A model generated the notes under the pieces. The model ran no database searches. It was given only the letters and a program-made list of their open reading frames with translations, and had not been told where the DNA came from. 64,000 bases of DNA from Haloplasma contractile. Lineage in GTDB: Bacteria; Bacillota_I; Bacilli_A; Haloplasmatales; Haloplasmataceae. Below, in pieces: positions 53,213-61,255 of this stretch (positions are counted from its first letter, which is position 1; every line of letters starts with the position of its first letter). Where the stretch lies: the NCBI GenBank assembly GCA_016841945.1, contig JAENYC010000005.1, positions 1 to 64,000 of the forward strand, given 5' to 3'. Made by a program: the position numbers and the translations under genes.

Positions 53213-53232
53213 AGCACAATGTGCTTTTTTTA
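53211..53232 (+). terminator. Intrinsic terminator after mgsA
   Basis: AAAGCAC (53211-53217) pairs with GTGCTTT (53221-53227), then T5. The mgsA stop codon overlaps the first base. Confidence 0.75.
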
Positions 53233-53247
53233 TTTGATATGATAAAA

Positions 53248-53280
53248 AAAAGCACTAAAATATTAATTATTAGTGCTTTT
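53248..53280 (-). terminator. Terminator of the small barrel gene
   Basis: AAAAGCACTA (53248-53257) pairs with TAGTGCTTTT (53271-53280); the minus strand continues into T-rich sequence. Confidence 0.75.
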
Positions 53281-53284
53281 AATA

Positions 53285-53467
53285 TTAAACTTTAAAAATG
53301 GTTATTCCTTCTAAACTTGTAATCGCATAGACTGCAGTTCCTTCGTTATTTTTCACCCATATCAAAAAATCACTTTCCACACGAAGGAATACGCCAGTAT
53401 CTTGATGGCCACTTGCTGTAATGACATGAATTTGATCGCCTTCTACCAATGCATCAAATACAGACAT
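53285..53467 (-). CDS. Small beta-barrel protein, paralog 1 (60 aa)
   Basis: Nearly the whole protein is one Sm/SH3-like domain: LVEGDQIHVITASGHQDTGV, FLRVESDFLIWV, AVYAITSLEGITIFKV. It shares the EGDQI-V-T--G--D-G-F-R-E--FLIW and ITSL--I-I framework with the gene at 53591. ATG 53467 follows AGAGGAGTTG. Function unknown; neighbours with coat-like genes and a similar barrel in the 50909 protein suggest a spore surface or envelope role. Confidence 0.72.
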   Translation of the reverse strand: MSVFDALVEGDQIHVITASGHQDTGVFLRVESDFLIWVKNNEGTAVYAITSLEGITIFKV

Positions 53468-53545
53468 ATTATCAACTCCTCTATTTCACTATTATTATAT
53501 GTATCTAAATAAATTTTGGCATAATCATTTACTTATTATTAAAAT

Positions 53546-53569
53546 AAACTCTGTTTCCAAACAGAGTTT
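53546..53569 (-). terminator. Terminator of paralog 2
   Basis: AAACTCTGTTT (53546-53556) pairs with AAACAGAGTTT (53559-53569); the minus strand then reads ATTTTAAT. Confidence 0.7.
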
Positions 53570-53590
53570 ATGAAATAGGATATTGTCCAT

Positions 53591-53854
53591 TTATAATCTT
53601 GTTATGCTAATCTCATCTAAACTAGTGATTGTGAGAAATGCCTGACCAGATGTAGCTCTTGACCAAATTAAAAAGCCATCTTCTAATCTAATGAATATAC
53701 CTTGATCACAAATACCAGCTGGTGTTTGTACAAGAATTTGATCACCTTCTTCTAAACCATCTAATCGTCTTCTTCTTTCTATAGGCGCAACAGGTGGTGC
53801 AATAGGACGAGGACATAACGGGTTTTGGACATTTTGATTTGGAAAAATGTTCAA
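53591..53854 (-). CDS. Small beta-barrel protein, paralog 2 (87 aa)
   Basis: An N-terminal stretch of 30 residues rich in Pro, Asn and Arg (NPLCPRPIAPPVAPIERRRR) precedes the same barrel as in the neighbouring gene (LEEGDQILVQTPAGICDQGI, FIRLEDGFLIWS, LTITSLDEISITRL). Start TTG 53854 follows TGGAGGTGAT. It has its own terminator, so the two paralogs are separately transcribed. Function unknown. Confidence 0.72.
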   Translation of the reverse strand: MNIFPNQNVQNPLCPRPIAPPVAPIERRRRLDGLEEGDQILVQTPAGICDQGIFIRLEDGFLIWSRATSGQAFLTITSLDEISITRL

Positions 53855-54074
53855 AATATCACCTCCAGATAATTTTAACTTATTATATTAAATGCTTGAA
53901 AATATATAATGGATGGGTTATGTGTCGTAATATTAAAAAATTGTATTTATATACTTAAACAATTATCCTATTTTAATGTAATTTAATAGTGATTAATAGA
54001 AAAACATAATAATTTTTGGAATAGTCTTGATATATTTTTTAAACAGGTTAAAATAATAACAGGAGGAAAAATTT

Positions 54075-54740
54075 ATGAAGAAAGCGAATCTAACTAATTT
54101 TTTAATCATTACGATAATATTTGTGATTTTCTATGTTGTTCATCTTTTTCTATCACAAAATGATATCAATATTTATTTACAATTTAATTTATCAGAACCA
54201 ATCAAAGTATTAATATCGGTGATGGTTTATATTTTGTTGCTAGTATCTAGTGTATTATATGCTTCTTGGCAAGTCTTTAAAAAGTATATAAAACATCTTC
54301 GAAGCAATCACCTTGTTAAATCAAGAAACACCATATTAATATCATCTATTTTAGTAAGTTATTTATTTTTAACATTCGAAGTAGAATATTATTATTATTT
54401 TGGTAGCATTATAATACTATATATGATTTATTTTATCAGTCTATTTTTTTATGATTCCTACTACATAAAAAAATCTCAGGAAACGAAAGTGGTTGTAAAT
54501 GATGAAGTTGTTGAGAAGTTCCTTGCTTTATTAGGTGGAAAAGAAAATATAATATCTGTTTCCTATGAGTATAGTCGATTGAAAGTAGAGTTAAAAGATA
54601 TTAAAGTTGTAAAATTGAAAGCGATGAAGGATTTAGGTGCTAAAGGTGCCTTTGTTGCGGGGAATAAATTACAAGCAGTTATCGGAAATAATGCTTCTGA
54701 GTTAGAAAATGCGATTAAAACGCTATTATCTACATCGTAA
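54075..54740 (+). CDS. Membrane protein with PTS EIIB-like domain lacking the active cysteine
   Basis: 221 residues. Four hydrophobic segments (about 8-27, 43-65, 89-105, 108-127) are followed by a glucose-type EIIB domain from about 143: FLALLGGKENIISV, a strand SRLKVELKD, and DLGAKGAFVAGNKLQAVIG. Where the phosphorylated Cys stands in EIIB (ACxTRLR), this protein reads YEYSRLK, with Glu165 in the Cys position. It cannot accept phosphate in the usual way. No EIIC. It precedes ptsH by 63 bases. ATG 54075 follows AGGAGGAAAA. Possibly a sensor rather than a transporter. Confidence 0.85.
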   Translation: MKKANLTNFLIITIIFVIFYVVHLFLSQNDINIYLQFNLSEPIKVLISVMVYILLLVSSVLYASWQVFKKYIKHLRSNHLVKSRNTILISSILVSYLFLTFEVEYYYYFGSIIILYMIYFISLFFYDSYYIKKSQETKVVVNDEVVEKFLALLGGKENIISVSYEYSRLKVELKDIKVVKLKAMKDLGAKGAFVAGNKLQAVIGNNASELENAIKTLLSTS

Positions 54741-54743
54741 TAG

Positions 54744-54772
54744 TTGTAATTATTGTCATATTGTTGTAAAAT
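54744..54772 (+). promoter_or_regulatory. ptsH promoter
   Basis: TTGTAA (54744-54749), 17-base spacer, TAAAAT (54767-54772). Confidence 0.55.
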
Positions 54773-54803
54773 AAAAAAAAACCAATAAAGGGGAGAACGA
54801 TAA

Positions 54804-55085
54804 ATGGAAAAGAAATTTATTGTTACAGATGAAGCTGGATTACATGCACGTCCTGCTACAAAAGTTGTCAATGCAGCAAGTAGATATTCTAGTGAGTTGA
54901 CCTTAAAATATAAAGGTCGCGAAGTCAATCTTAAATCAATCATGGGCGTAATGTCTCTTGGTATTGGTCAAGGTTCTGAAATCTTTATAAACGCTAAAGG
55001 TGAAGATGAAGAAGAAGCCCTTGTTGCAATTGCACATGAATTAAGAGATCAAGGTATTTGTACTGGTCCAGACACGAATATATAA
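54804..55085 (+). CDS. ptsH: Phosphocarrier protein HPr
   Basis: Carries phosphate from enzyme I to sugar-specific EII proteins. 93 residues: AGLHARPA contains the catalytic His (about 15), and LKSIMGVMSLG contains the regulatory Ser (about 46) phosphorylated by HPr kinase in Bacillota. ATG 54804 follows GGGGAGAACG. ptsI does not follow, unlike in Bacillus; it must be elsewhere. A terminator follows. Confidence 0.96.
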   Translation: MEKKFIVTDEAGLHARPATKVVNAASRYSSELTLKYKGREVNLKSIMGVMSLGIGQGSEIFINAKGEDEEEALVAIAHELRDQGICTGPDTNI

Positions 55086-55104
55086 AAAGTATAGATACTG
55101 TTAA

Positions 55105-55130
55105 ACAGCTGGCGATTGTCAGCTTTTTAA
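55105..55130 (+). terminator. Terminator after ptsH
   Basis: AGCTG (55107-55111) pairs with CAGCT (55120-55124), then T4. The stem is short. Confidence 0.55.
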
Positions 55131-55137
55131 TTTCTTG

Positions 55138-55166
55138 TTGCATTTTAATAAAAAAGACGTTATAAT
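55138..55166 (+). promoter_or_regulatory. Promoter of the beta-hydroxyacid dehydrogenase gene
   Basis: TTGCAT (55138-55143), 17-base spacer, TATAAT (55161-55166). Confidence 0.7.
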
Positions 55167-55207
55167 AGTAAAAGTTATTAAATAATACCTCAAGGAGAGG
55201 ATAAAAC

Positions 55208-56080
55208 ATGAAAAAAATTGGTTTTATTGGACTAGGTGTTATGGGACAACCAATGGCTTTAAATTTATTAAATAAATATAAAGCGTTATATGTTTATACA
55301 AGAACAGAAAAAAAGGCTGAAAAACTCTTAGAAAAAGGAGCTACTTGGTGTCAAACTATTCCTGATTTAGCCAAAAAATGTGATGTTATTATTACCATTG
55401 TGGGATTACATACCGATGTTCAAGATGTCTACTTAGGTAAAAATGGATTAATAAATTCATGTCATCCTAATACCATATTAATTGATATGACGACATCTTC
55501 ACCAACACTCGCAAAAGAGATTTATGATAAAGCATTGGAAAAAAATATACATGTCTTAGATGCACCTGTTTCCGGTGGAGATATTGGCGCACAAAATGCA
55601 ACGTTATCCATTATGGTCGGTGGCGACCAAAAAGTATTTAACGATTGTAAGGAAATATTGGATACAATGGGCAAAAATGTTGTGTACCAAGGTCCATCAG
55701 GTAGTGGACAACATACCAAAATGGTTAATCAAATTGTGATTGCTGGCAATATGATTGGTGTTGTTGAGGCGATGGTTTATGCTAAACAAGCCAATTTAGA
55801 TATAAATAAGGTACTAAAAAGTATTACAAGTGGGGCTGCAGGTAGTTGGCAACTTCAATATAATGCACCAAAAATAATAGAAAAAGATTATACACCTGGA
55901 TTTTTTATTAAGCACTTTATTAAAGATATTCACCTCGCTCAAGATGAGGCGCGTAATGTGGCGCTTGATTTACCAGGTCTTGATTTAGTTGAAAGTTTAT
56001 ATGCCAGCCTAATGGAAAATGGCTATGGTAATTTAGGAACCCAAGCGCTTATAAAATATTATGAAGATGATGAAATCTAA
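55208..56080 (+). CDS. NAD(P)-dependent beta-hydroxyacid dehydrogenase
   Basis: 290 residues of the 3-hydroxyisobutyrate/tartronate semialdehyde reductase family. Rossmann motif IGFIGLGVMGQPMALNLL, substrate loop DAPVSGGDIGAQNATLSIM, catalytic Lys in HTKMVNQI, and a helical C-domain (FIKHFIKDIHLAQDEA). The natural substrate cannot be told. ATG 55208 follows AGGAGAGGA. Own promoter and terminator. Confidence 0.94.
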   Translation: MKKIGFIGLGVMGQPMALNLLNKYKALYVYTRTEKKAEKLLEKGATWCQTIPDLAKKCDVIITIVGLHTDVQDVYLGKNGLINSCHPNTILIDMTTSSPTLAKEIYDKALEKNIHVLDAPVSGGDIGAQNATLSIMVGGDQKVFNDCKEILDTMGKNVVYQGPSGSGQHTKMVNQIVIAGNMIGVVEAMVYAKQANLDINKVLKSITSGAAGSWQLQYNAPKIIEKDYTPGFFIKHFIKDIHLAQDEARNVALDLPGLDLVESLYASLMENGYGNLGTQALIKYYEDDEI

Positions 56081-56089
56081 TGATTCAAA

Positions 56090-56117
56090 AACCTATAATG
56101 AAAATTATAGGTTCTTT
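56090..56117 (+). terminator. Intrinsic terminator
   Basis: AACCTATAAT (56090-56099) pairs with ATTATAGGTT (56104-56113), loop GAAA, then CTTTT. Confidence 0.8.
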
Positions 56118-56209
56118 TAATGTCTTTATAAAGATATACAATATCACCTATACACCATATGTTTATTTTCATATTCTATAATATGAAAATCATTAATGAG
56201 GTGATGAAG

Positions 56210-57250
56210 ATGACGATTGTTGGGATGTTTCATTACCGAAAAAACCCAGAAAAAGTATTTAGAGCGTACTCTTATGCATCAATAGCCAAAATGGAAGGCG
56301 TAGAATTTTTTTACTTTTCATCTAAACGAGTTAATTTAGAAAATAAAACAATAAATGGATTAACCTATCAAGATGGAAAATGGATAGAAAAGATCTATCC
56401 TTTTCCAGATGTTGTTATGAATGTAGTGGGTCCAATTACAAAAAAGCAACAACATATCTATCAAGAGTTAAAACGAAGTATACCATTTATTAGTTTTCCT
56501 GTTGGTAGTAAATTATCAGTATATAACCGAATTAAAAAAGGAAAGGAATTTAAATCATATTTATTACCTTATAAAAAAGTTAGAAAACCGATTGATGTTT
56601 TATTTTTTTTGAAAAAACACAACAAAGTAATCATTAAACCAATTACAGGTCATCATGGTCATCAGGTTATCTATATAGAATCAAAAGAGGAAAATTATAT
56701 TGTAAAAGAAAAAGCTAAATTAATGGAGATAACGCGAATAAATTTACTAGATTATATAGGAATGTTGATAGAGAAGAAAAAAGTGTTAATGCAAAAATAT
56801 GTATGTTGTAAGAGACAAACAGGAGAACCTTATGATATACGACTGCATATACAAAAAAATCAGGATGGAAAGTGGGTTAATACCATCATCTATCCTAAAA
56901 TAGGTTTTAAAAATAAAATTACGACGAATCTAGCACAAGGTGGACAAATGATGATAATGGATAACTTTTTATATAAAGAATTTGGTGAAGAATACATTAA
57001 TATAAAACGTTATTTAGAAATGTTTGCTTTACAATTTGGTACGCATTTTGATACATTATATCAGCATGAGTTTGATGAATTAGGGATAGATGTTGGACTA
57101 GATGAAAATAAAAAGATATGGATTTATGAAGTTAAATGGAGGCCTGAACATCTTTATATAGAGAATAAAGCAGCACATCATGCCCTTTTATACGCCTCTT
57201 ATATCGCAAAGAAAAGAGGTGAAAAAGATGAAGACATTAAAGATAAATGA
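56210..57250 (+). CDS. YheC/YheD-family ATP-grasp protein (spore coat associated)
   Basis: 346 residues. The family's N-terminal part (TIVGMFHYRKNPEKVFRAYS) is followed by an ATP-grasp fold: VIIKPITGHHGHQVIYIE for the first nucleotide-binding loop, VLMQKYVCCKRQTGEPYDIR for the grasp, and WIYEVKWRPEH near the metal site. YheC/YheD occur in Bacillus spore coats; the reaction is unknown but ATP-grasp enzymes join carboxylates to amines. ATG 56210 follows GAGGTGAT, rejecting the longer frame from 56159. It overlaps the next gene by 23 bases. Confidence 0.87.
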   Translation: MTIVGMFHYRKNPEKVFRAYSYASIAKMEGVEFFYFSSKRVNLENKTINGLTYQDGKWIEKIYPFPDVVMNVVGPITKKQQHIYQELKRSIPFISFPVGSKLSVYNRIKKGKEFKSYLLPYKKVRKPIDVLFFLKKHNKVIIKPITGHHGHQVIYIESKEENYIVKEKAKLMEITRINLLDYIGMLIEKKKVLMQKYVCCKRQTGEPYDIRLHIQKNQDGKWVNTIIYPKIGFKNKITTNLAQGGQMMIMDNFLYKEFGEEYINIKRYLEMFALQFGTHFDTLYQHEFDELGIDVGLDENKKIWIYEVKWRPEHLYIENKAAHHALLYASYIAKKRGEKDEDIKDK

Positions 57251-58604
57251 TATTCTACAAGTACTAGGTGTAGAAAAGAAAAAAAGTAATGTTTTGATTC
57301 AACAGGTCTCAAATGACATTCATCAGATGAGTGATGATACAATTGTATTTCATCTGAATAAACGAGAGGATCTAGATGTTACACAGTTTGATACTTTAAA
57401 GAATTGTTTTATTGTTAGTGACCAACCCATCTTAATTAACCAAAAAAAAATAAGAAATTCAATCATTCATGTATTAGATGTAGAGGGTGCTTATAGACAG
57501 TTTATAGAATATTATCGAAGTTTATTTGATTTACCAGTTGTAGCTATTACGGGTACTTGTGGAAAAGCGACCACAAAGGAAATGTTAAAACAGGTGTTAG
57601 AAAAAAGCTATACCATCGCAGCTACAATTAGTAATAAAAATGCATTGAATTATAATTTGAATTATTTACTAGCGATAGATGATAAAACAGATTTTGGTAT
57701 TTTTGAAACGGCTATATCTTATCCCGGTGATTTAATTAAAGGATGTCAATATTTTAAACCAACGATTGGTGTTATCACCAATATTGGGATTGATCATTTA
57801 AGTGGATGTAAAACCTTAGGTAATTATATTAAAACAAAAGGTGAAATGTTAGCGGGATTAAATTATCAAGGGACACTTATTATCAATCATGATGATGAAA
57901 ATATAAAAAGATTAGACTTAAAACCGTTTAAAGGAAAACTCATTACTTTTGGAATTAAATTAAAATCAGATTATCAAGCTGAAAACATTGTGTATCAAGA
58001 AATGGGAATGTCGTTTACTTTAATTACGAAGAAAAAGAAATATCAAGTTGTGATTCCGGGTTTTGGAGAACATAATGTCTATAATGCGTTAGCAGCCATT
58101 GCGGTTTTAGATGAGTTAGGGATACCGATTGAAGATGCGATTCAAGACTTATTAACGATTCAATTTATTCGTTCTCACCTAGAATTTCATCAAGGTTTAC
58201 ATAACAGTATTGTTATTGATGATACTTGGAGTTCTAACCCAACATCAGTAAAATCTGCTTTTGAAGTATTACGACATATTGGAAAGGATAAAAATAAAAT
58301 TGTGGTATTAGGAAAAATTTCTTATTTAGGTGATGAAGCTATTTCTTATTATGAACAAATTGGAAGAATGGTTGTTGAATATGGAATTGATATTTTAATC
58401 ACATTGGATTCCTTTTCTAATCATATTGGAAAGCATGCTATCATGCATCATATGGATAAAAATCATGTCTTTCATTGTAGAGACGAAAGAGAATTAAAAA
58501 ATACGTTAGAAGTATTATTAGACGCTCATACCATTGTGTTATTCAAAGTTTCTATGTTTGATAAAAAGTTTAAAAAAACCGTTAAATATTTCATTGATGT
58601 ATAA
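57228..58604 (+). CDS. Mur ligase family protein, copy 1 (altered P-loop)
   Basis: 458 residues, MurF-like: a short N-terminal domain, then the central ATPase (VVAITGTCGKATTKEMLKQV, FETAISYPGD, GVITNIGIDHLSG), then the C-domain (HQGLHNSIVIDDTWSSNPTS, VVLGKISYLGD). The P-loop reads GTCGKAT where family and paralog have GTxGKTT: Ala114 replaces the Mg-binding Thr. ATG 57228 follows AGAGGTGA inside the YheC/D gene. It is the same length as the paralog at 59858. Probably joins an amino acid to an amide product, unless inactive. Confidence 0.88.
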   Translation: MKTLKINDILQVLGVEKKKSNVLIQQVSNDIHQMSDDTIVFHLNKREDLDVTQFDTLKNCFIVSDQPILINQKKIRNSIIHVLDVEGAYRQFIEYYRSLFDLPVVAITGTCGKATTKEMLKQVLEKSYTIAATISNKNALNYNLNYLLAIDDKTDFGIFETAISYPGDLIKGCQYFKPTIGVITNIGIDHLSGCKTLGNYIKTKGEMLAGLNYQGTLIINHDDENIKRLDLKPFKGKLITFGIKLKSDYQAENIVYQEMGMSFTLITKKKKYQVVIPGFGEHNVYNALAAIAVLDELGIPIEDAIQDLLTIQFIRSHLEFHQGLHNSIVIDDTWSSNPTSVKSAFEVLRHIGKDKNKIVVLGKISYLGDEAISYYEQIGRMVVEYGIDILITLDSFSNHIGKHAIMHHMDKNHVFHCRDERELKNTLEVLLDAHTIVLFKVSMFDKKFKKTVKYFIDV

Positions 58605-58645
58605 CATTAAAAGAAGGCGATTTCGCCTTCTTTTAATGTTTTCCT
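58603..58645. terminator. Strong bidirectional terminator
   Basis: An 18-bp stem, AACATTAAAAGAAGGCGA (58603-58620) with TCGCCTTCTTTTAATGTT (58623-58640), between convergent genes. Confidence 0.92.
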
Positions 58646-59628
58646 TTATAAAATATTGCATACCTTTTGTAATTGAGGACAGGTCTAAACCGCTCTTTAA
58701 AAAAAGCTAATCCCTTATGACCTAAATCACTACCGACATTAATATATTGAATGTTTGGGTTCATTTCATGAATCAATTTGATGAATTCAATTGTAAGTTT
58801 TTCTGATAAACCTTTGTATTCATTGTCAAATTTGGTGATACACCCCCATGCTTGACCGGTAGGCAATATTTCACCTGTTGTTATTCCAATAATTTTTTCA
58901 TCTAGCACTATCACAAGTATTAAATGATTAAGTGCTTGATAATTTTTTATGATGGGTTCAAAATAAAAACCATCAAGAATACGTTTGTATTTTTGACCAG
59001 ATGACGCTTCCCATACATTTCCAACTTTTAGTACCTCATGTAAGTCGGTAATTTTATATTTTCTAACAATCGCATTTTTGTATATTTTATTAAAATTGTT
59101 TAATTTATTACGAACTTTGCTAAATTCTTTCCCATGTAAATCAATAAGTTTATGAATAGAATAGTGCCGTTCTAAGCCGGATAATTGTTCTTCTTTAAAG
59201 TACTGATGAAAAATTATGGATGATTTAAGGAATGCTAGTTGTACTTCATTAATTGGATTTACACTTGATTTATGAGTATATCCACTTATTTGATTCCACT
59301 TAAAACAAAAATGTGAACATTTTAATATAACATAACAAATTTTATTTGAATTTCCTTTACCATAAGGTAAACAAGGCATGTAGAGTCTCCCTTTATTCGT
59401 CAGAATGAGGGTGACTAAACAATTATCGATGAATGCTTTGAAAATTATTAATTTTTTAGAATTTGTATGGGCCCATAAATAGGTAAAATTTGAAGACCAA
59501 GTACTTGCTTCATATTCTGTTTCTTTAATATAGGTATCATATATTTTTTTATCTTCTAAAGAGAGTTCTTTCATTTTCCATGCTTTATAGACAGGATGTT
59601 GTTTTAGTATTAACAACCATTTATTCAA
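58633..59628 (-). CDS. DUF2156/GNAT-like acyltransferase, possibly aminoacyl-transferring
   Basis: About 331 residues. The layout resembles the DUF2156 fold of phosphatidylglycerol lysyltransferases and FemX-like enzymes: SNFTYLWAHTNSKKLIIF, RLYMPCLPYGKG, a Lys/Arg-rich KVRNKLNNFNKIYK, a second GNAT half (LDEKIIGITTGEILPTGQAW) and NVGSDLGHKGLAFFKERFRP. I take TTG 59628 because AAGAAGGTG stands at ideal spacing; ATG 59649 is the alternative. It is divergent from the flanking Mur ligase and convergent with the other. It may add an amino acid. Confidence 0.72.
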   Translation of the reverse strand: MNKWLLILKQHPVYKAWKMKELSLEDKKIYDTYIKETEYEASTWSSNFTYLWAHTNSKKLIIFKAFIDNCLVTLILTNKGRLYMPCLPYGKGNSNKICYVILKCSHFCFKWNQISGYTHKSSVNPINEVQLAFLKSSIIFHQYFKEEQLSGLERHYSIHKLIDLHGKEFSKVRNKLNNFNKIYKNAIVRKYKITDLHEVLKVGNVWEASSGQKYKRILDGFYFEPIIKNYQALNHLILVIVLDEKIIGITTGEILPTGQAWGCITKFDNEYKGLSEKLTIEFIKLIHEMNPNIQYINVGSDLGHKGLAFFKERFRPVLNYKRYAIFYKGKH

Positions 59629-59857
59629 ACTTAACACCTTCTTTGTCATTCGAATCACTATATATAATATGATGGGTTTTGCTGTTATGAATAAGATAGC
59701 TATCTAGCATGAGCGATTTTTAAACGGTTGTAATAATCTATCTTATCTTTTCAATACCTATTTTTATAACCTATACCATTATAAGTTCTTTTCATATACT
59801 ATAATAAAGTTTATTTTATGATTAAAAAACTTAACTTTTTAAGGAGAAGGTGAAGGA

Positions 59858-61234
59858 ATGAAATCACTAGATTTACATGAAATCATAAAGATATTAGATA
59901 CAGAACCTATAATGCAACAAGGTCAAATATGGATAAATAAAGTAAAAACATCATTAAAAGACATGGATAGTCATACACTAATTTTTCATCTACATAAAAC
60001 AGAAATACTTCATGTTAAACAATTAGAAGCATTAAGTGATTGTTATATTGTAACAGATCAGCCCTTGTTAAAAGATTACAATCATATAAAAAGTAAATTC
60101 ATATTAGTTTTGGATTGTATGAAAGCCTATGAAGCATTTATTAATTATTATCGGCATTTATTTAGTATAAAAACGGTTGGGATAACAGGTACCTGTGGAA
60201 AGACCACAACAAAAGAAATGATTAAACAAGTCCTTGAAAAGAACTATCATGTGACGGGTACCATATCAAGTAGGAATTCACTTCGATATAATCATGATTA
60301 CTTAATGGATATAGATGATAGGAAAGCATTTGGCATTTATGAAATGGCTTTAACAGACCCTGGAAATATAATCTATAGTGCTAAATTTTTTAAACCAACG
60401 ATTGGTCTAATAACTAATATTGGTATTGATCATTTAAGTGGCTGTAAAACATTTGAAAATTATATTCTTGCTAAGGGTGAGATGTTAAGTGCATTAGAAA
60501 ATAAGGGAACCTTAATAATCAATGGGGATTGTAAAAACATAAAACGTATCGATTTTTCTTCATTTAAAGGACGAATTATTACGTTTGGTTTATCAGATAA
60601 AGTTGATTTTAAGGCATCTAATATTCATTTTAATCAAAATGTTATGGATTTTACCTTACATTATCATCACCATCAATATAAGGTAAGTGTTCCTGGTTTT
60701 GGTGTTCATACCGTTTATAATGCATTAGGCGCGCTGGCAGTTTTAACGATGCTTGGTTGTTCTTTAGAAGAAAGTATTATACATCTTAAAGCATATAAGC
60801 CAATGCAATCGCATTTTGAGTTTCATAAGGGGATTCATGACAGTATATTAATCGATGACACATGGAGTTCAAATCCTACCTCAATGAAAGCAGCATTTGA
60901 GGCCTTACAAGAAGTAACAAATACAAAGGTGGCTGTATTGGGAAATATCTCTTATTTAGGACAATATGCTTTACAGCAAGCAAAAAACATTGGTAAGATG
61001 GCAGTTCGTTATCAAATTGATTACATCATTACAATCGATTCATTTTCTGAAAAGATTGGAAAGGCAGCCATAGATAATGGAATGAATCCAAATCACGTTT
61101 TTCATTGTCGAAATGATGATGAAATTAGAAGGGCTATTAACGAATTGATAAAACCTAAAATCATCATCTTATTTAAAACGTCTATGTTTGATTCAAAAAT
61201 GAGAAAAATAATTAAACATTATAAAAAAGATTAG
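59858..61234 (+). CDS. Mur ligase family protein, copy 2 (intact P-loop)
   Basis: 458 residues, a clear paralog of the protein at 57228 along its full length. P-loop TVGITGTCGKTTTKEMIKQV is canonical (Thr116). Other motifs: YEMALTDPGN, GLITNIGIDHLSG, SILIDDTWSSNPTSMKAAFE, AVLGNISYLGQ. Compared with true MurF, the N-domain is divergent, so the acceptor is probably not UDP-MurNAc-tripeptide. ATG 59858 follows AAGGAGAAGGTGA. It lies 21 bases before an ATP-grasp gene and forms an operon with it. Confidence 0.92.
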   Translation: MKSLDLHEIIKILDTEPIMQQGQIWINKVKTSLKDMDSHTLIFHLHKTEILHVKQLEALSDCYIVTDQPLLKDYNHIKSKFILVLDCMKAYEAFINYYRHLFSIKTVGITGTCGKTTTKEMIKQVLEKNYHVTGTISSRNSLRYNHDYLMDIDDRKAFGIYEMALTDPGNIIYSAKFFKPTIGLITNIGIDHLSGCKTFENYILAKGEMLSALENKGTLIINGDCKNIKRIDFSSFKGRIITFGLSDKVDFKASNIHFNQNVMDFTLHYHHHQYKVSVPGFGVHTVYNALGALAVLTMLGCSLEESIIHLKAYKPMQSHFEFHKGIHDSILIDDTWSSNPTSMKAAFEALQEVTNTKVAVLGNISYLGQYALQQAKNIGKMAVRYQIDYIITIDSFSEKIGKAAIDNGMNPNHVFHCRNDDEIRRAINELIKPKIIILFKTSMFDSKMRKIIKHYKKD

Positions 61235-61255
61235 ATAGAAAGGAAGGGGGTATAG

